A stretch of DNA of 64,000 bases from the NCBI GenBank assembly GCA_014377525.1, contig JACMPL010000017.1, forward strand, positions 36,015 through 100,014, in the 5' to 3' direction. A program made the position numbers and the translations under genes. The stretch's first letter is position 1; the number at the start of each line of letters is the position of its first letter. Of the stretch, positions 9,012-17,742 are shown piece after piece. The DNA is from Candidatus Saccharimonadota bacterium (GTDB lineage: Bacteria; Patescibacteriota; Saccharimonadia; Saccharimonadales; UBA4665). Under the pieces are notes generated by a model. That model did no database searches. It was given only the letters and a program-made list of their open reading frames with translations, and had not been told where the DNA came from.

Positions 9012-10160
9012 CTAGGCAGTGGTCGGAGCTACCGGTGTCTGATCGACGATCTCTTGCATATCTTGTTGGCTGATAATTCCATGGCTCCGCAGATATTCCA
9101 GCACGGCAATTCGCAGGCAACCGGCAGCTGGTATCGCTACAAGGCCACCGAGCAACCCGCCGAAATTGACGCCGATAATAACCGAAGAGAACACTAGCAA
9201 TGGTGACATATTAGTAGAATTTGCCTGGATCCGTGGTTGTACAAGGTAGTTTTCGACTTGTTGATACAAAATGTAGTAAGCCAGAATAATAACGGCCGCC
9301 GTGAGCGAATGGAATGATGCCACGATCGTTACAATTACTGCACCAATCGTATGGCCGACCATTGGGATAAGACCGCAGATAAAAATTATCACGACTAGCG
9401 CAGCTGGGTAGCTGACGCCGAGAATCAGTAAGGCCGGTGCGATCAAGAATGCCGCTAGCGCGGCCAGCGTCACTTGGCCGTTGACATAGCCTTTAACAAC
9501 GACGTACATATCTCTGCCCATGCGCTCCGCCAACTTATGATGCTTATGCGGGGTGAGCTTACGCGCAAATCGAATCCACCGTGGTCCCTCCACTAACATC
9601 ATAAATGTGACAACAAGCACTGTCAGCACCGAAAAGACACTATTGCCGATCTGTTGTATCGTCGAAAAAGCACTGCCGCCAATATTTTTGAGACGTTGTT
9701 GTAACTGATTGGAAACCGTTCCGACTTGGTCTTGTAAATTGTATTTCCTTATAAATTGGCCAACACTGCTATCCTGGCTCCTGAAATCCCGGACGAGCCC
9801 TGGCGCAGCGCTGACGAAGCCCTGCGTCTGTTTGACGAGCGGTGGCACAGTACTAGCAATAAAAGCACCGAACACCAGCACAACCAGTAGGAATGATAGG
9901 CTTGTCGCAACCGATCGGCTACCCCGTGACTTACCTGGCAAGTGTTGGCTAACCCAATTAACCGGCGCGTTTAGTGCTAGTGCCAAGAAAAAGGCTGCAA
10001 AAATTAAAATAAGCGCATGCGAGGCTTTGCGAGCCGCTGCAAAAACAATGACCGTCCCAACAATTAACGCCGCTACTTTAATGTAGGTTTCGGTTGTTAT
10101 TGTAATTGATACTTCGGTGGCATCGTTTTCTTTGAGCTTTCTAAAGAGCATGTCAATCAT
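9012..10160 (-). CDS. AI-2E family transporter (PerM/TqsA-like membrane protein)
   Basis: 382 residues with the AI-2E exporter/permease layout: paired N-terminal helices (TYIKVAALIVGTVIVFAAAR and the next), a long extracytoplasmic amphipathic region, then four or five C-terminal helices including the family block GLIPMVGHTIGAVIVTIVAS. Family members have been linked to export of signalling molecules or to Na+/H+ antiport, so the substrate is open. It is the last gene of a four-gene minus-strand run, 3 bp after the upstream glycosyltransferase. Confidence 0.85.
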   Translation of the reverse strand: MIDMLFRKLKENDATEVSITITTETYIKVAALIVGTVIVFAAARKASHALILIFAAFFLALALNAPVNWVSQHLPGKSRGSRSVATSLSFLLVVLVFGAFIASTVPPLVKQTQGFVSAAPGLVRDFRSQDSSVGQFIRKYNLQDQVGTVSNQLQQRLKNIGGSAFSTIQQIGNSVFSVLTVLVVTFMMLVEGPRWIRFARKLTPHKHHKLAERMGRDMYVVVKGYVNGQVTLAALAAFLIAPALLILGVSYPAALVVIIFICGLIPMVGHTIGAVIVTIVASFHSLTAAVIILAYYILYQQVENYLVQPRIQANSTNMSPLLVFSSVIIGVNFGGLLGGLVAIPAAGCLRIAVLEYLRSHGIISQQDMQEIVDQTPVAPTTA

Positions 10161-10163
10161 TAT

Positions 10164-11309
10164 CTATGATAGACGGCGGCTATGCAATGCTTGGTTATAT
10201 CGGCCGACCAACTGAGCACCAACAATTGCGACGTCATATTGACGAGCCTCACGCTGCGCCCACACTTGCGCGGCCGTTCGAGCCTCACTACTAGATAGGT
10301 ATGTGTAGAGCTTATCGGCTATAGCCTCGGCCGATTTAGTCGCAAATAACAGATCAGGATTAGACTGCATAACGCTATGATACCCAGGATTGTCGGCGCA
10401 CAAGACGGCCGATGCGCCGCTAGCCATTGCTTCTATGAGCACAATACCAAAGCTCTCCCCGCCCGTACTTGGGAAAACTGATATATCAGCACTGGCATAC
10501 AGTGCTGGCTTATCAGCTTCGTCGACGAATCCGAGGAAGCTAACTTTGCTAGTTAAGTCGTGGGCAGCTACGTACGACTTGAGCTCGTCGCTGAGTCCGC
10601 CTCTGCCACCAATGACAACTTCGTAGTCAGGTAGCGGGCGGCCCGAAGATTCTAGTATCGTTAACGCCTGGAGTAGATATTGGCAGCCTTTACGCTCGAC
10701 CAAACGGCCCAAGAACAATATCCGTAATTTTTTATGAGGAACCTGTCTGGCACCACTAAACCGTCGGTAATCGATCACGTTGGGTATAATGTCACTAGAA
10801 ATTTTGAAAGTTTGGGCGGCGTAAGCCTGCGCAGCACTTGATACGCTTAAAATCGCGTCGAAACGAGCGGTTGTGCGCCGAGCCCAGACAGCCAGAGCTT
10901 TGGTGGCGGCGCTGACAAGGCTAGAGTACGGCGCGATATGAAACGTTCCGACAATTGCCGTACTTTCTGGTGCAGCGCTAATAATTCTACCGGCCAGCCA
11001 AGGGCTATATGGCATTTGGACATGCAGCACATCGAACTTTTTTCGGTCAAGCAAATGTTTGATCGCCGCCGTATCTGCCGGTAGTGGCACCGACATCCGA
11101 TTACCGTTAAAAGCTACGCTAACGTTGCGGCTGAGGCTGTGTACATTTGGAATATCAACTCGCGTGGTAGCACCAACTAAGTAGTGTACCGCGTGACCTT
11201 GGGCCTGCAGCCACTTACCAACGGTTAAAATGTACTGCTGTACGCCATCTGGTTTATCAAGCGAATCATCAAATACGTAACCGATTGTCAGTTTAGTCGC
11301 TCGAGGCAT
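10164..11309 (-). CDS. GT4 family glycosyltransferase
   Basis: 381 residues with the two Rossmann domains of GT-B fold, family GT4 enzymes. The C-terminal nucleotide-sugar site shows ILFLGRLVERKGCQYLLQAL and the conserved FPSTGGESFGIVLIEAMASG, whose two glutamates (the E-x7-E motif) contact the donor sugar. GT4 enzymes transfer hexoses to lipid or glycan acceptors on the cytoplasmic face. The start overlaps the end of the neighbouring GT4 gene by 17 nt, so the two probably act in sequence on one glycolipid. Confidence 0.9.
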   Translation of the reverse strand: MPRATKLTIGYVFDDSLDKPDGVQQYILTVGKWLQAQGHAVHYLVGATTRVDIPNVHSLSRNVSVAFNGNRMSVPLPADTAAIKHLLDRKKFDVLHVQMPYSPWLAGRIISAAPESTAIVGTFHIAPYSSLVSAATKALAVWARRTTARFDAILSVSSAAQAYAAQTFKISSDIIPNVIDYRRFSGARQVPHKKLRILFLGRLVERKGCQYLLQALTILESSGRPLPDYEVVIGGRGGLSDELKSYVAAHDLTSKVSFLGFVDEADKPALYASADISVFPSTGGESFGIVLIEAMASGASAVLCADNPGYHSVMQSNPDLLFATKSAEAIADKLYTYLSSSEARTAAQVWAQREARQYDVAIVGAQLVGRYNQALHSRRLS

Positions 11310-12420
11310 GCCGCTTCAGAGCCTCCGCATACAACACTTCATACTGGTCGACGATGTTGACGTAACTAAACTGTTTTACATATTTGGCAGCCCAATCTTG
11401 CCAAAGTTTTCGAAGCTCAGGCTCTTCGAGCAGTAATTTGAGACGACGCGCAAACTCGCGGGGATTGTGCGGGTCGACGATAGATAGTGCACCAACGCCT
11501 TGCATAAGATCGGCGTAACCCGAATTATCACCAGCCACCGCGACTAAGCCGGTCGCCATAGCTTCGAGCAACACGATGCCAAAACTTTCGCCGTAAATTG
11601 CGGGCGAACAAAATAGCGTCGCCTCGGCAAGCAGTTTGTGTTTCTCGGCTTCACTGACATATCCCAGGAATTCAACGTTTTTAAGTTTTAAATCCTCAGC
11701 TAGCAGTTCTAACTTTTCACGGTCCGGTCCACTGCCAGCAATACGCAAAACAACATCTGGGCATTGCATCGAAAGCTGCTGGAATGCTTGCAATAAATAT
11801 TTAACACCCTTACGACGCTCCAAGCGGCCAACATATAAAATATTCGTTGGCGCTTTAGTTTTTTTCGGTTGAAGTTTGTATTTCTCAAGATTAATCCCAT
11901 TTGGAACGAATGTAATATGCGCATCGGTCAGACTACGAGCGTACTCGGCAGCCGATTCGGACACGGCTGTAAGTTCATGCAAGTATTTAAGCACCGATTT
12001 CATGTACGGCGTTACCACACGCACAACCGTGCGGCTCATCATTGTTTCTGGAACCTTAGCATGGAACGTCGCAATATTAACACTCTCGGAACGCATCAAA
12101 ATTTGACGGCTAATTACCGGAACCCACGGCTCATGAAAATGAATGATATCAAATTTCTCTGTGGCGAGAACACTGTCGATTTTCTCTATATCAACAGTTG
12201 CTGATATTTGGACTGAGGTGTGCATCGGTGAGCGGAAGTCAGTCGAAGTGCCAACGAATATCGTATCAGCCAAATTAATTAAATCAGTGTCGCGGGGCAG
12301 GGGCGTTATGACCTTCACGGTGTGTCCGCGTAGTTTTAGTTCGGCTTGCATTTCCCGAACATGTTCTTGGACGCCGCCTCCTTTGAGGATGTTGTAAGGA
12401 CACACTATTCCGATCTTCAT
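11293..12420 (-). CDS. GT4 family glycosyltransferase, PimA/PimB-like
   Basis: 375 residues. The N-terminus (MKIGIVCPYNILKGGGVQEH) matches the opening of phosphatidylinositol mannosyltransferase-type GT4 enzymes. The C-terminal domain has NILYVGRLERRKGVKYLLQA and the E-x7-E motif in YGESFGIVLLEAMATG. It probably glycosylates a membrane lipid; with a CDP-alcohol phosphatidyltransferase in the same window, a phospholipid-linked sugar is plausible but unproven. On the minus strand TATACT (plus 12429-12434) lies 8 nt before the ATG, so the mRNA is probably leaderless. Confidence 0.9.
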   Translation of the reverse strand: MKIGIVCPYNILKGGGVQEHVREMQAELKLRGHTVKVITPLPRDTDLINLADTIFVGTSTDFRSPMHTSVQISATVDIEKIDSVLATEKFDIIHFHEPWVPVISRQILMRSESVNIATFHAKVPETMMSRTVVRVVTPYMKSVLKYLHELTAVSESAAEYARSLTDAHITFVPNGINLEKYKLQPKKTKAPTNILYVGRLERRKGVKYLLQAFQQLSMQCPDVVLRIAGSGPDREKLELLAEDLKLKNVEFLGYVSEAEKHKLLAEATLFCSPAIYGESFGIVLLEAMATGLVAVAGDNSGYADLMQGVGALSIVDPHNPREFARRLKLLLEEPELRKLWQDWAAKYVKQFSYVNIVDQYEVLYAEALKRHASSD

Positions 12421-12438
12421 ATTCGCCTAGTATACCAT

Positions 12439-13380
12439 CTATATCTTTTGAGCCAGTAAGCGACGTATTTTTGTCGGTATGAACGGAGCAACTTGTTTCG
12501 AGGTTGCAATAATCGTCGGCATATGGGCTCCAATGTCAATGGTAGTAACATTGACTGAGCTGTATATGATTGCAAGATGTTGCTCGACAACATGATTATT
12601 GAAAAATTGGTCGCCCGTAACCGCCACATGATACATCGGGACGTCAACTTTTTGACTACCTGGCTGATTACAGAGATCGACTGTTAGAAACGTGTAGCCG
12701 GTATAAAAATATGTGCGCAGGTCGTTAACGCGCCACAGAATTTTTTCGAAAGCGATTCGTCTGTCACGCTCGGCTTTGTCGGCACCGATCATTTTTTGAT
12801 TGCGATTTGCCAGCAGCGTGTAGGTAGCCTCTACCGACGGCCCGTTAATAAATAGCCTCGCGATTTTGCTGGTAACGCGCCCCCGCAGCAATAAACCGGT
12901 CGCTCGCATTACAAAAAGGGTTGATTTCGACATCCGGAAATCTTCACGGTGGGTAAAGCCAACGATACTAACAGCAAAATCAACTTTTCGGGCCAGGTCA
13001 GGATACTTTTGTAGCATCCGGGTTGCCACCGCTAGGCCGTAGGACATGCCTATAATTGTGAGTCGTTTGCGTTTGTAGCGGAGCTTAATAAAAGCCGCCA
13101 AGTAGTCAGCCATGTTATCGAAAGTCGGCTTCTTGCCAACCTTGAAAAATGGGTCCATGCCGCCAAATCCAGGCCAATCTGGCATCGTGACTCGGCCGTA
13201 TATATTAAGCTCTTCGGCCAGCGTAAACATCCGTTCCAAGCTTGAATGACTACCATAGAGTAATAGTATTTCGCGTTTGCGGTTTTTGGGAGCTGGTAGC
13301 AGTAGCATACGCCCCTCCAGCCGGTTTATATTCAGAGGCACCACATGATCTGCCGAATTAATAGATAGTTTTACTGCCAT
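12439..13380 (-). CDS. Alpha/beta-hydrolase fold protein
   Basis: 313 residues. The nucleophile elbow is GMSYG in LTIIGMSYGLAVATRML, preceded by the oxyanion strand LLLYGSHSS and a PDWPGFGGMDPF loop typical of the fold. A cap region follows and a candidate catalytic His occurs near the C-terminus (DIGAHMPTII). No signal peptide is seen, so it is cytosolic. It sits 18 bp upstream of the PimA-like gene on the same strand and may serve the same lipid pathway (acyl transfer or hydrolysis). The substrate is unknown. Confidence 0.82.
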   Translation of the reverse strand: MAVKLSINSADHVVPLNINRLEGRMLLLPAPKNRKREILLLYGSHSSLERMFTLAEELNIYGRVTMPDWPGFGGMDPFFKVGKKPTFDNMADYLAAFIKLRYKRKRLTIIGMSYGLAVATRMLQKYPDLARKVDFAVSIVGFTHREDFRMSKSTLFVMRATGLLLRGRVTSKIARLFINGPSVEATYTLLANRNQKMIGADKAERDRRIAFEKILWRVNDLRTYFYTGYTFLTVDLCNQPGSQKVDVPMYHVAVTGDQFFNNHVVEQHLAIIYSSVNVTTIDIGAHMPTIIATSKQVAPFIPTKIRRLLAQKI

Positions 13381-13474
13381 AGATTATCAAACTGTAGCAA
13401 ATAATCGATAATATTGCGACGAAGTTACATGCTGAAGTTCCATATAGAAGCTAGCAGCGTATACTAAAATGTAG

Positions 13475-14266
13475 ATGAAAAACATTAAAAACCAATATAT
13501 CTTTTTTGTACTCGCCGGAGTCATTACGGCTGGAATCATAATAAGCTCGACGATAACCCACAAATCAGCCCCAAAAAATATTGCTACGAATCAGAGTACA
13601 AGCAACGAATTGAATTCGAAAAGTTCTGCCGCGACTAGCAATACTTTCAATAAAACCACCCATTCATTGAGCGATCCGTCGAGCATCTGGCTGGTGGTCA
13701 ATAAGGCCAGGCAGTTGAATCCAAAAATATACATCCCAAATAATCTTGTCGTGCCAAACATACCCTTGCGGGCGAACATCACTACTACCGAAAAAGTCGT
13801 TCAGAAAATCATGGCTGGACCACTTGAGACAATGGTTACCGCCGCAAAAAGTCAAGGCATAAATCTCAATCTCCAAAGTGGTTACCGCTCATATAATTTC
13901 CAGCTATCACTATACAATGGCTACGTTGCGCAAGCGGGCCAAGCAGAGTCCGATAAGCAGAGTGCTCGTCCTGGTTACAGCGAACATCAAACCGGGCTAG
14001 CCGCCGATCTCGGTGGAATATCTATCCCCAGTTGTAATGTTGCGCAGTGTTTTGCTGACACCGTCGAAGGGAAGTGGATAGCAGCAAACGCCTACAACTA
14101 CGGATTTATTATTAGATATCCGGCTGATAAAATTGCTGTGACTGGCTACGAATATGAGCCCTGGCACATTCGGTTTATTGGAACCGACCTCGCGCAGGAA
14201 CTGCATGCCAAGAACATAGAAACACTCGAGGAGTTTTTTGGACTCCCCGCTGCACCGAATTATTAA
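13475..14266 (+). CDS. D-alanyl-D-alanine carboxypeptidase, VanY/M15B family
   Basis: 263 residues with an N-terminal membrane anchor or signal (IFFVLAGVITAGIIISSTIT), a Ser/Thr/Asn-rich linker and an M15 peptidase domain. Zinc ligands appear in SEHQTGLAAD (SxHxxGxAxD) and in the closing EPWHIRFIG; LQSGYRSYNFQ is the preceding family block. These enzymes trim the terminal D-Ala of peptidoglycan stem peptides outside the cell. TATACT at 13460-13465 lies 9 nt before the ATG. It is divergent from the alpha/beta-hydrolase gene. Confidence 0.92.
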   Translation: MKNIKNQYIFFVLAGVITAGIIISSTITHKSAPKNIATNQSTSNELNSKSSAATSNTFNKTTHSLSDPSSIWLVVNKARQLNPKIYIPNNLVVPNIPLRANITTTEKVVQKIMAGPLETMVTAAKSQGINLNLQSGYRSYNFQLSLYNGYVAQAGQAESDKQSARPGYSEHQTGLAADLGGISIPSCNVAQCFADTVEGKWIAANAYNYGFIIRYPADKIAVTGYEYEPWHIRFIGTDLAQELHAKNIETLEEFFGLPAAPNY

Positions 14267-14344
14267 AGCTAGCTTTCTGAACAACTGGTTGGAGATCAGG
14301 GAGCAACCCTATATAATTAGCATCTGGAAACGTTATTTCCGTAA

Positions 14345-14419
14345 TGGGATGTCGCCAAGTGGTAAGGCACCAGTTTTTGGTACTGGCATTCGGGGGTTCG
14401 AATCCCTCCATCCCAGCCA
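14345..14419 (+). tRNA. tRNA-Gln (UUG anticodon), CCA encoded
   Basis: A 75-nt cloverleaf. The acceptor stem TGGGATG pairs with CATCCCA, followed by discriminator G and an encoded CCA. The D stem is GCC/GGC; the anticodon stem CCAGT/ACTGG encloses TTTTGGT, giving anticodon UUG (reads CAA, Gln); the variable loop is CATTC; the T stem is GGGGG/CCCTC around TTCGAAT with one G-U pair. An intrinsic terminator follows within 10 nt. The last 21 nt recur at 14541-14561. Confidence 0.95.
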
Positions 14420-14427
14420 TACTAAGG

Positions 14428-14454
14428 CCCGCTCCAATGAGCGGGTTTTTGTTT
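14428..14454 (+). terminator. Rho-independent terminator of tRNA-Gln
   Basis: The perfect 7-bp stem CCCGCTC/GAGCGGG (14428-14434 and 14439-14445) has a CAAT loop and is followed by TTTTTGTTT. It starts nine bases after the tRNA CCA. Confidence 0.88.
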
Positions 14455-14496
14455 GGCTTGGGCATAAGGGCTAGCAGAACTCCATTGCGCAGCAAT

Positions 14497-14561
14497 TGGG
14501 ATGCAATGGAATGAGGACGCCGTAATAGAGAAGCCGCAAGCGAATCCCTCCATCCCAGCCA
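14497..14561 (+). repeat. Degenerate tRNA-Gln copy / 21-bp direct repeat of the tRNA 3' end
   Basis: 14541-14561 repeats exactly the last 21 nt of the tRNA (14399-14419), including the T-arm 3' half, acceptor strand, discriminator and CCA. TGGGATG at 14497-14503 also repeats the 5' acceptor strand, so the ends could still pair. The interior is shorter (65 nt in total) and has no anticodon arm or 5' T-stem strand. It is either a decayed tRNA duplicate or the att-site scar of an element that once integrated into the tRNA 3' end. Confidence 0.7.
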
Positions 14562-14966
14562 GTAGATAGTTAGTAAAAATAAACTGTAGTACTATGCAAC
14601 AGTCTATCTTTTTGTAAACATTACCAATTAGAAGCTAATATTCGGTGATTAACGATATTTGGTCAAAATAGACCTGACCCCATATTCCAATTTAGCATGC
14701 AGAATTCTCTCAAACTTTTCTTTAGATTTGATTAGTTCGACCGCGACATCTTACTCAGTCTTTCCCAATCATCAAACGTAATATAAATAGCATTCTATAC
14801 CCAACATTACCAAAAACAACCAACCACTGGTTGTACAGTGCGCACACCTAGCGCGCAAAACCACTTGTGCCCGTAATCCAGTTAGTTAGGTTTAAAGACA
14901 GCAGTAGACCTGTTCGATTATCGATGATAGTCGCTCTTTTTGAAGTAGGACTTAGTGATCAACTAG
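14562..14966. other. Intergenic region, no gene seen
   Basis: 405 bp of AT-rich sequence between the tRNA repeat and the sensor kinase. No ORF of convincing length or composition is seen on either strand. A short phrase at about 14663-14684 (GGTCAAAATAGACCTGACCC) resembles sequence I associate with REP or IS200-type elements, but no transposase or hairpin pair accompanies it. Confidence 0.4.
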
Positions 14967-16163
14967 CTACTGTGAAAAAGTTGAAGCTGTAGGTGTAATA
15001 ATTTTGAAAGTGGATCCAGCCCGTAGACCAGATGTAACCTGTATGCTCCCCTCATGAAGGTCAAGCACTTTTTTAGCCCAATATAATCCTAGGCCTGTTC
15101 CTTTCACTGACACCGACAAGGGGTTATCGATTCTTGAGAACTTTTTAAACAGTTTTTTTTGATCACTTTCACGTATACCAACTCCATTATCTATAAAACT
15201 AATCATGGTGTCTGTTTCATTTTGGTCAACAGTTATCGTAATAGATGTATCATTATCAGAATATTTACCAGCATTGTCTAAAATATTCTCCAACACCATT
15301 AGCATCAGCTTCGGATCAATCATAGCTATCATCTTAGTGGCAGGTTTGTTGAATATAACAACTTGCCCACGATTCTGGAATAAAATTGATTGTCCGTCAA
15401 CAGCTGTCTCAATCATCGCAACAACATCAAAAGGCACTTTATCTAAATAAACTTTTCCTGCATCGACTTTTGCTACTCGTAGTAAATCCTCTATGATTTC
15501 TAACTGTCGTTCATTGTTCCTGTAGGCGACTCCTAGCATGTCCAGTTGTTCTTTGGTGAGCGCCCCAGCAAAACCATGGCTCAACATACCAACATATTGC
15601 TTAACGACAGTGGCTGGTGTACGGAGTTGGTGAGACGCCAGTGATATAAACTCATCTTTTGCATCATTAAGACCTTGAAGCTGATCACGTTGTTTAGTTA
15701 AGTTTTCAGTCAGCTTAGCCGAGTCAATTTTCAGTTTCCATTGCGCGGTAACATCTTCCATCGCTAGCAGGATGAGCTGCTTGCTATCTACTTGCCTAGC
15801 ATTAAGTAGGATGGTCTTTGTTCCAAGTAGCGGAAAGTTATGCGTGACAGCATAGTTATTTAAAATCCTGTGGTCTGGGAGTATGTTCTCAAGTAGTTCC
15901 TTAAGCTCGGGTGCATCCCATTGGTTATCTCCCAGATCGTAAATTTGTTTACCCTCTGTATCTCTTTTTTTAACTTTAAATTTTTGATAAAAAGCTAAAT
16001 TAGCCGTCACAACCGTCAAGTCTTTTCTCAAAATAATGAAAGGTTCACGAATAGTCTCGGTTATTTCTTTATAATATGACATCTGCTTCTTAAGCGCTGA
16101 AATACGATGATCCTGATTGATAAGTTTTTTTTGATTATTCTGTTCGTGATTAGCACTACTCAT
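14967..16163 (-). CDS. Soluble PAS-type sensor histidine kinase
   Basis: 398 residues without a membrane helix, so cytosolic. An N-terminal coiled segment is followed by a PAS-like domain (about 35-140), a second coil, then HisKA with phospho-acceptor His178 in EFISLASHQLRTP. The ATPase domain has the N box NILDNAGKYSD, G1 FIDNGVGI and G2 GTGLGLYWAKKVL. No response regulator is adjacent, so its partner is elsewhere. The H-box is nearly identical to that of the kinase at 36110-37243, marking one kinase subfamily. It is the first gene after the tRNA repeat. Confidence 0.9.
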   Translation of the reverse strand: MSSANHEQNNQKKLINQDHRISALKKQMSYYKEITETIREPFIILRKDLTVVTANLAFYQKFKVKKRDTEGKQIYDLGDNQWDAPELKELLENILPDHRILNNYAVTHNFPLLGTKTILLNARQVDSKQLILLAMEDVTAQWKLKIDSAKLTENLTKQRDQLQGLNDAKDEFISLASHQLRTPATVVKQYVGMLSHGFAGALTKEQLDMLGVAYRNNERQLEIIEDLLRVAKVDAGKVYLDKVPFDVVAMIETAVDGQSILFQNRGQVVIFNKPATKMIAMIDPKLMLMVLENILDNAGKYSDNDTSITITVDQNETDTMISFIDNGVGIRESDQKKLFKKFSRIDNPLSVSVKGTGLGLYWAKKVLDLHEGSIQVTSGLRAGSTFKIITPTASTFSQ

Positions 16164-16316
16164 CGTATGCGACCTTATCCAGCTTGGATTTATTATTAGT
16201 TCAGGTTAAGCTGTTAACTTTTAAGCGCAAATATTTACGTTCACATTATTATATTGTTCTTTACTAGATGGTAGAGATGTAAGATTTTCGTTTAAGCTAC
16301 GCAAGAAGTTCATTAC

Positions 16317-16457
16317 ATGAGTGAACGTAATGCAAAACCTTTTCAAACCGGCGGGCTCAGCCAAGAGACATATAGTTATCATAACCGCAGCGCTACGCTA
16401 CGGTCTATGACATTACAACAACTAGTAATTGGTTTAATTCAGCAATATAACGATTAG
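16317..16457 (+). CDS. Possible small protein (46 aa), unknown
   Basis: ATG at 16317 to TAG at 16455-16457 gives 46 residues ending in TLRSMTLQQLVIGLIQQYND. The second half has a natural amphipathic-helix pattern and the composition looks protein-like. It lies in the 290-bp gap between two minus-strand genes and its end overlaps the convergent permease stop. No -10 box at the leaderless spacing and only a weak purine run precede it. It could be a short functional protein or a relic. Confidence 0.3.
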   Translation: MSERNAKPFQTGGLSQETYSYHNRSATLRSMTLQQLVIGLIQQYND

Positions 16458-17587
16458 TGCATCATTTTAAGCATAGGCGTAGCTCCGCTCCGAACAAATC
16501 GGATAACCAGCCACACAGCAAATCCTACAAATATAGCATTTAGAACCGTCGTATAGTTAAGTGTTATGCGCTCCGATATTGCTGCAACAGCGTGCGTTTT
16601 AGGAATAATCCCAAATACTGCGAAAATCAACTCAGTAAGCCATCCAGCAATAACCATCGTCGCGTAAAAGCTGAGAGCAACAAACACCATCATACGAGTA
16701 CCGTAATATTTTCGATAAATAAGTAGGATTGGGACAATAATTAAATCAGCAAAGATAAATGAGATCACACCGCCAAAGCTAATACCATCGTTCCAGAGAA
16801 CAGCCGCAAGTGGCACATTTCCGATTGAACATACGAAGGTAAAAACAGCAATAATCGGCCCAATGATTGGCCCCCATATCCGCGATAATAATGGATGATT
16901 GGCGAGAAAAAGTGTACGGAATATCGAACTTGGTACCCATGCCGCGACCGCACCAGCGATTAGCAAACCCCCGATGACATCTTTCCAAATAGCGACTACT
17001 TCCATAACGAATATGTGGCTTATACTCGTTAGCCCTTCGGCTGAACGAAGCCGCTGCCAGACTGATCCTTTGCGCCCGATACTCATATCCATGGCAGCAT
17101 GGCCTTCCATAGATCCTGTAATGCCGACTTCAGCCTGCGTGAAAGCTGCTTCAAGTATTTTTTTTCGTAAAAACAAGCGCCATAATACTGCCAACATAAT
17201 AATCATTAACGGACCACCCACGAATTCGGCAAGTGTGAATTGCCAGCCAATTAATATTGCCATGATGACACCGAGCTCGATGACGAGGTTAGTACTGGCA
17301 ATTTCAAATACCATTGCTGCAGTGAAATTAGCTCCTTTCAGAAATAACGAACGAGCAATTGCCACAGCAGCGTAGGAACAGGAAGAGCTAGCCGCACCAA
17401 GCCCGCAAGCGATCGCTAACGTTTTCGGACTGGCGTCACCTAGCAGCTTCGCAATTGTCTGCTTGCGCACGATCGCTTGGATGACCGCCGAAAGTATAAA
17501 ACCTAATATCAGGGACCAGAGAATCTGCCAGGTCATCATGCCGGCGACGGCAAGAGCATGCTGGCTCGCATTGAGTATGTTTGTCAC
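16454..17587 (-). CDS. YraQ/ArsP-type (DUF318) permease
   Basis: 377 residues with about ten membrane helices in two halves and a cytosolic loop between. The motif GLGAASSSCSYAAVAIARS is the conserved small-residue/Cys block of the DUF318 permease family, and a second internal-repeat block is VCSIGNVPLAAVLW. Family members include ArsP, an organoarsenical exporter, and other permeases of unknown substrate, so a thiophilic substrate is possible. The GTG start overlaps the stop of a 52-aa Cys-rich ORF by 4 nt, so the two should be translated together. Confidence 0.85.
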   Translation of the reverse strand: MTNILNASQHALAVAGMMTWQILWSLILGFILSAVIQAIVRKQTIAKLLGDASPKTLAIACGLGAASSSCSYAAVAIARSLFLKGANFTAAMVFEIASTNLVIELGVIMAILIGWQFTLAEFVGGPLMIIMLAVLWRLFLRKKILEAAFTQAEVGITGSMEGHAAMDMSIGRKGSVWQRLRSAEGLTSISHIFVMEVVAIWKDVIGGLLIAGAVAAWVPSSIFRTLFLANHPLLSRIWGPIIGPIIAVFTFVCSIGNVPLAAVLWNDGISFGGVISFIFADLIIVPILLIYRKYYGTRMMVFVALSFYATMVIAGWLTELIFAVFGIIPKTHAVAAISERITLNYTTVLNAIFVGFAVWLVIRFVRSGATPMLKMMH

Positions 17588-17742
17588 GATTTATTTCCTG
17601 GTCGTGCCTCAAATGACAGCCCTGTAATGTCAAGGTTGCAGCTTTTGGTCTCTGCGCACCAGACTTCACATTGCAGTTCGATTACCCGATCCTTGTAGAG
17701 ATGTTTCCACTTTGTACATAGATCCACTTGTTTTTCATCCAT
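17584..17742 (-). CDS. Small cysteine-rich protein coupled to the permease (52 aa)
   Basis: 52 residues with four cysteines at 9, 25, 29 and 35, including CEVWCAETKSC, a likely metal- or thiol-binding arrangement. No membrane helix or signal peptide is seen. It is supported by two independent signals: TATAAT on the minus strand (plus 17749-17754) lies exactly 6 nt before the ATG, and its TGA overlaps the GTG of the permease as GTGA. A small metal chaperone or sensor feeding the permease is a reasonable inference. No family is recognised. Confidence 0.72.
   Translation of the reverse strand: MDEKQVDLCTKWKHLYKDRVIELQCEVWCAETKSCNLDITGLSFEARPGNKS

Noticed and set aside
14663..14684. Phrase resembling flanks of REP-associated or IS200-type elements
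   Set aside because: It is a short match from memory only; no transposase, paired hairpin or second copy was seen.
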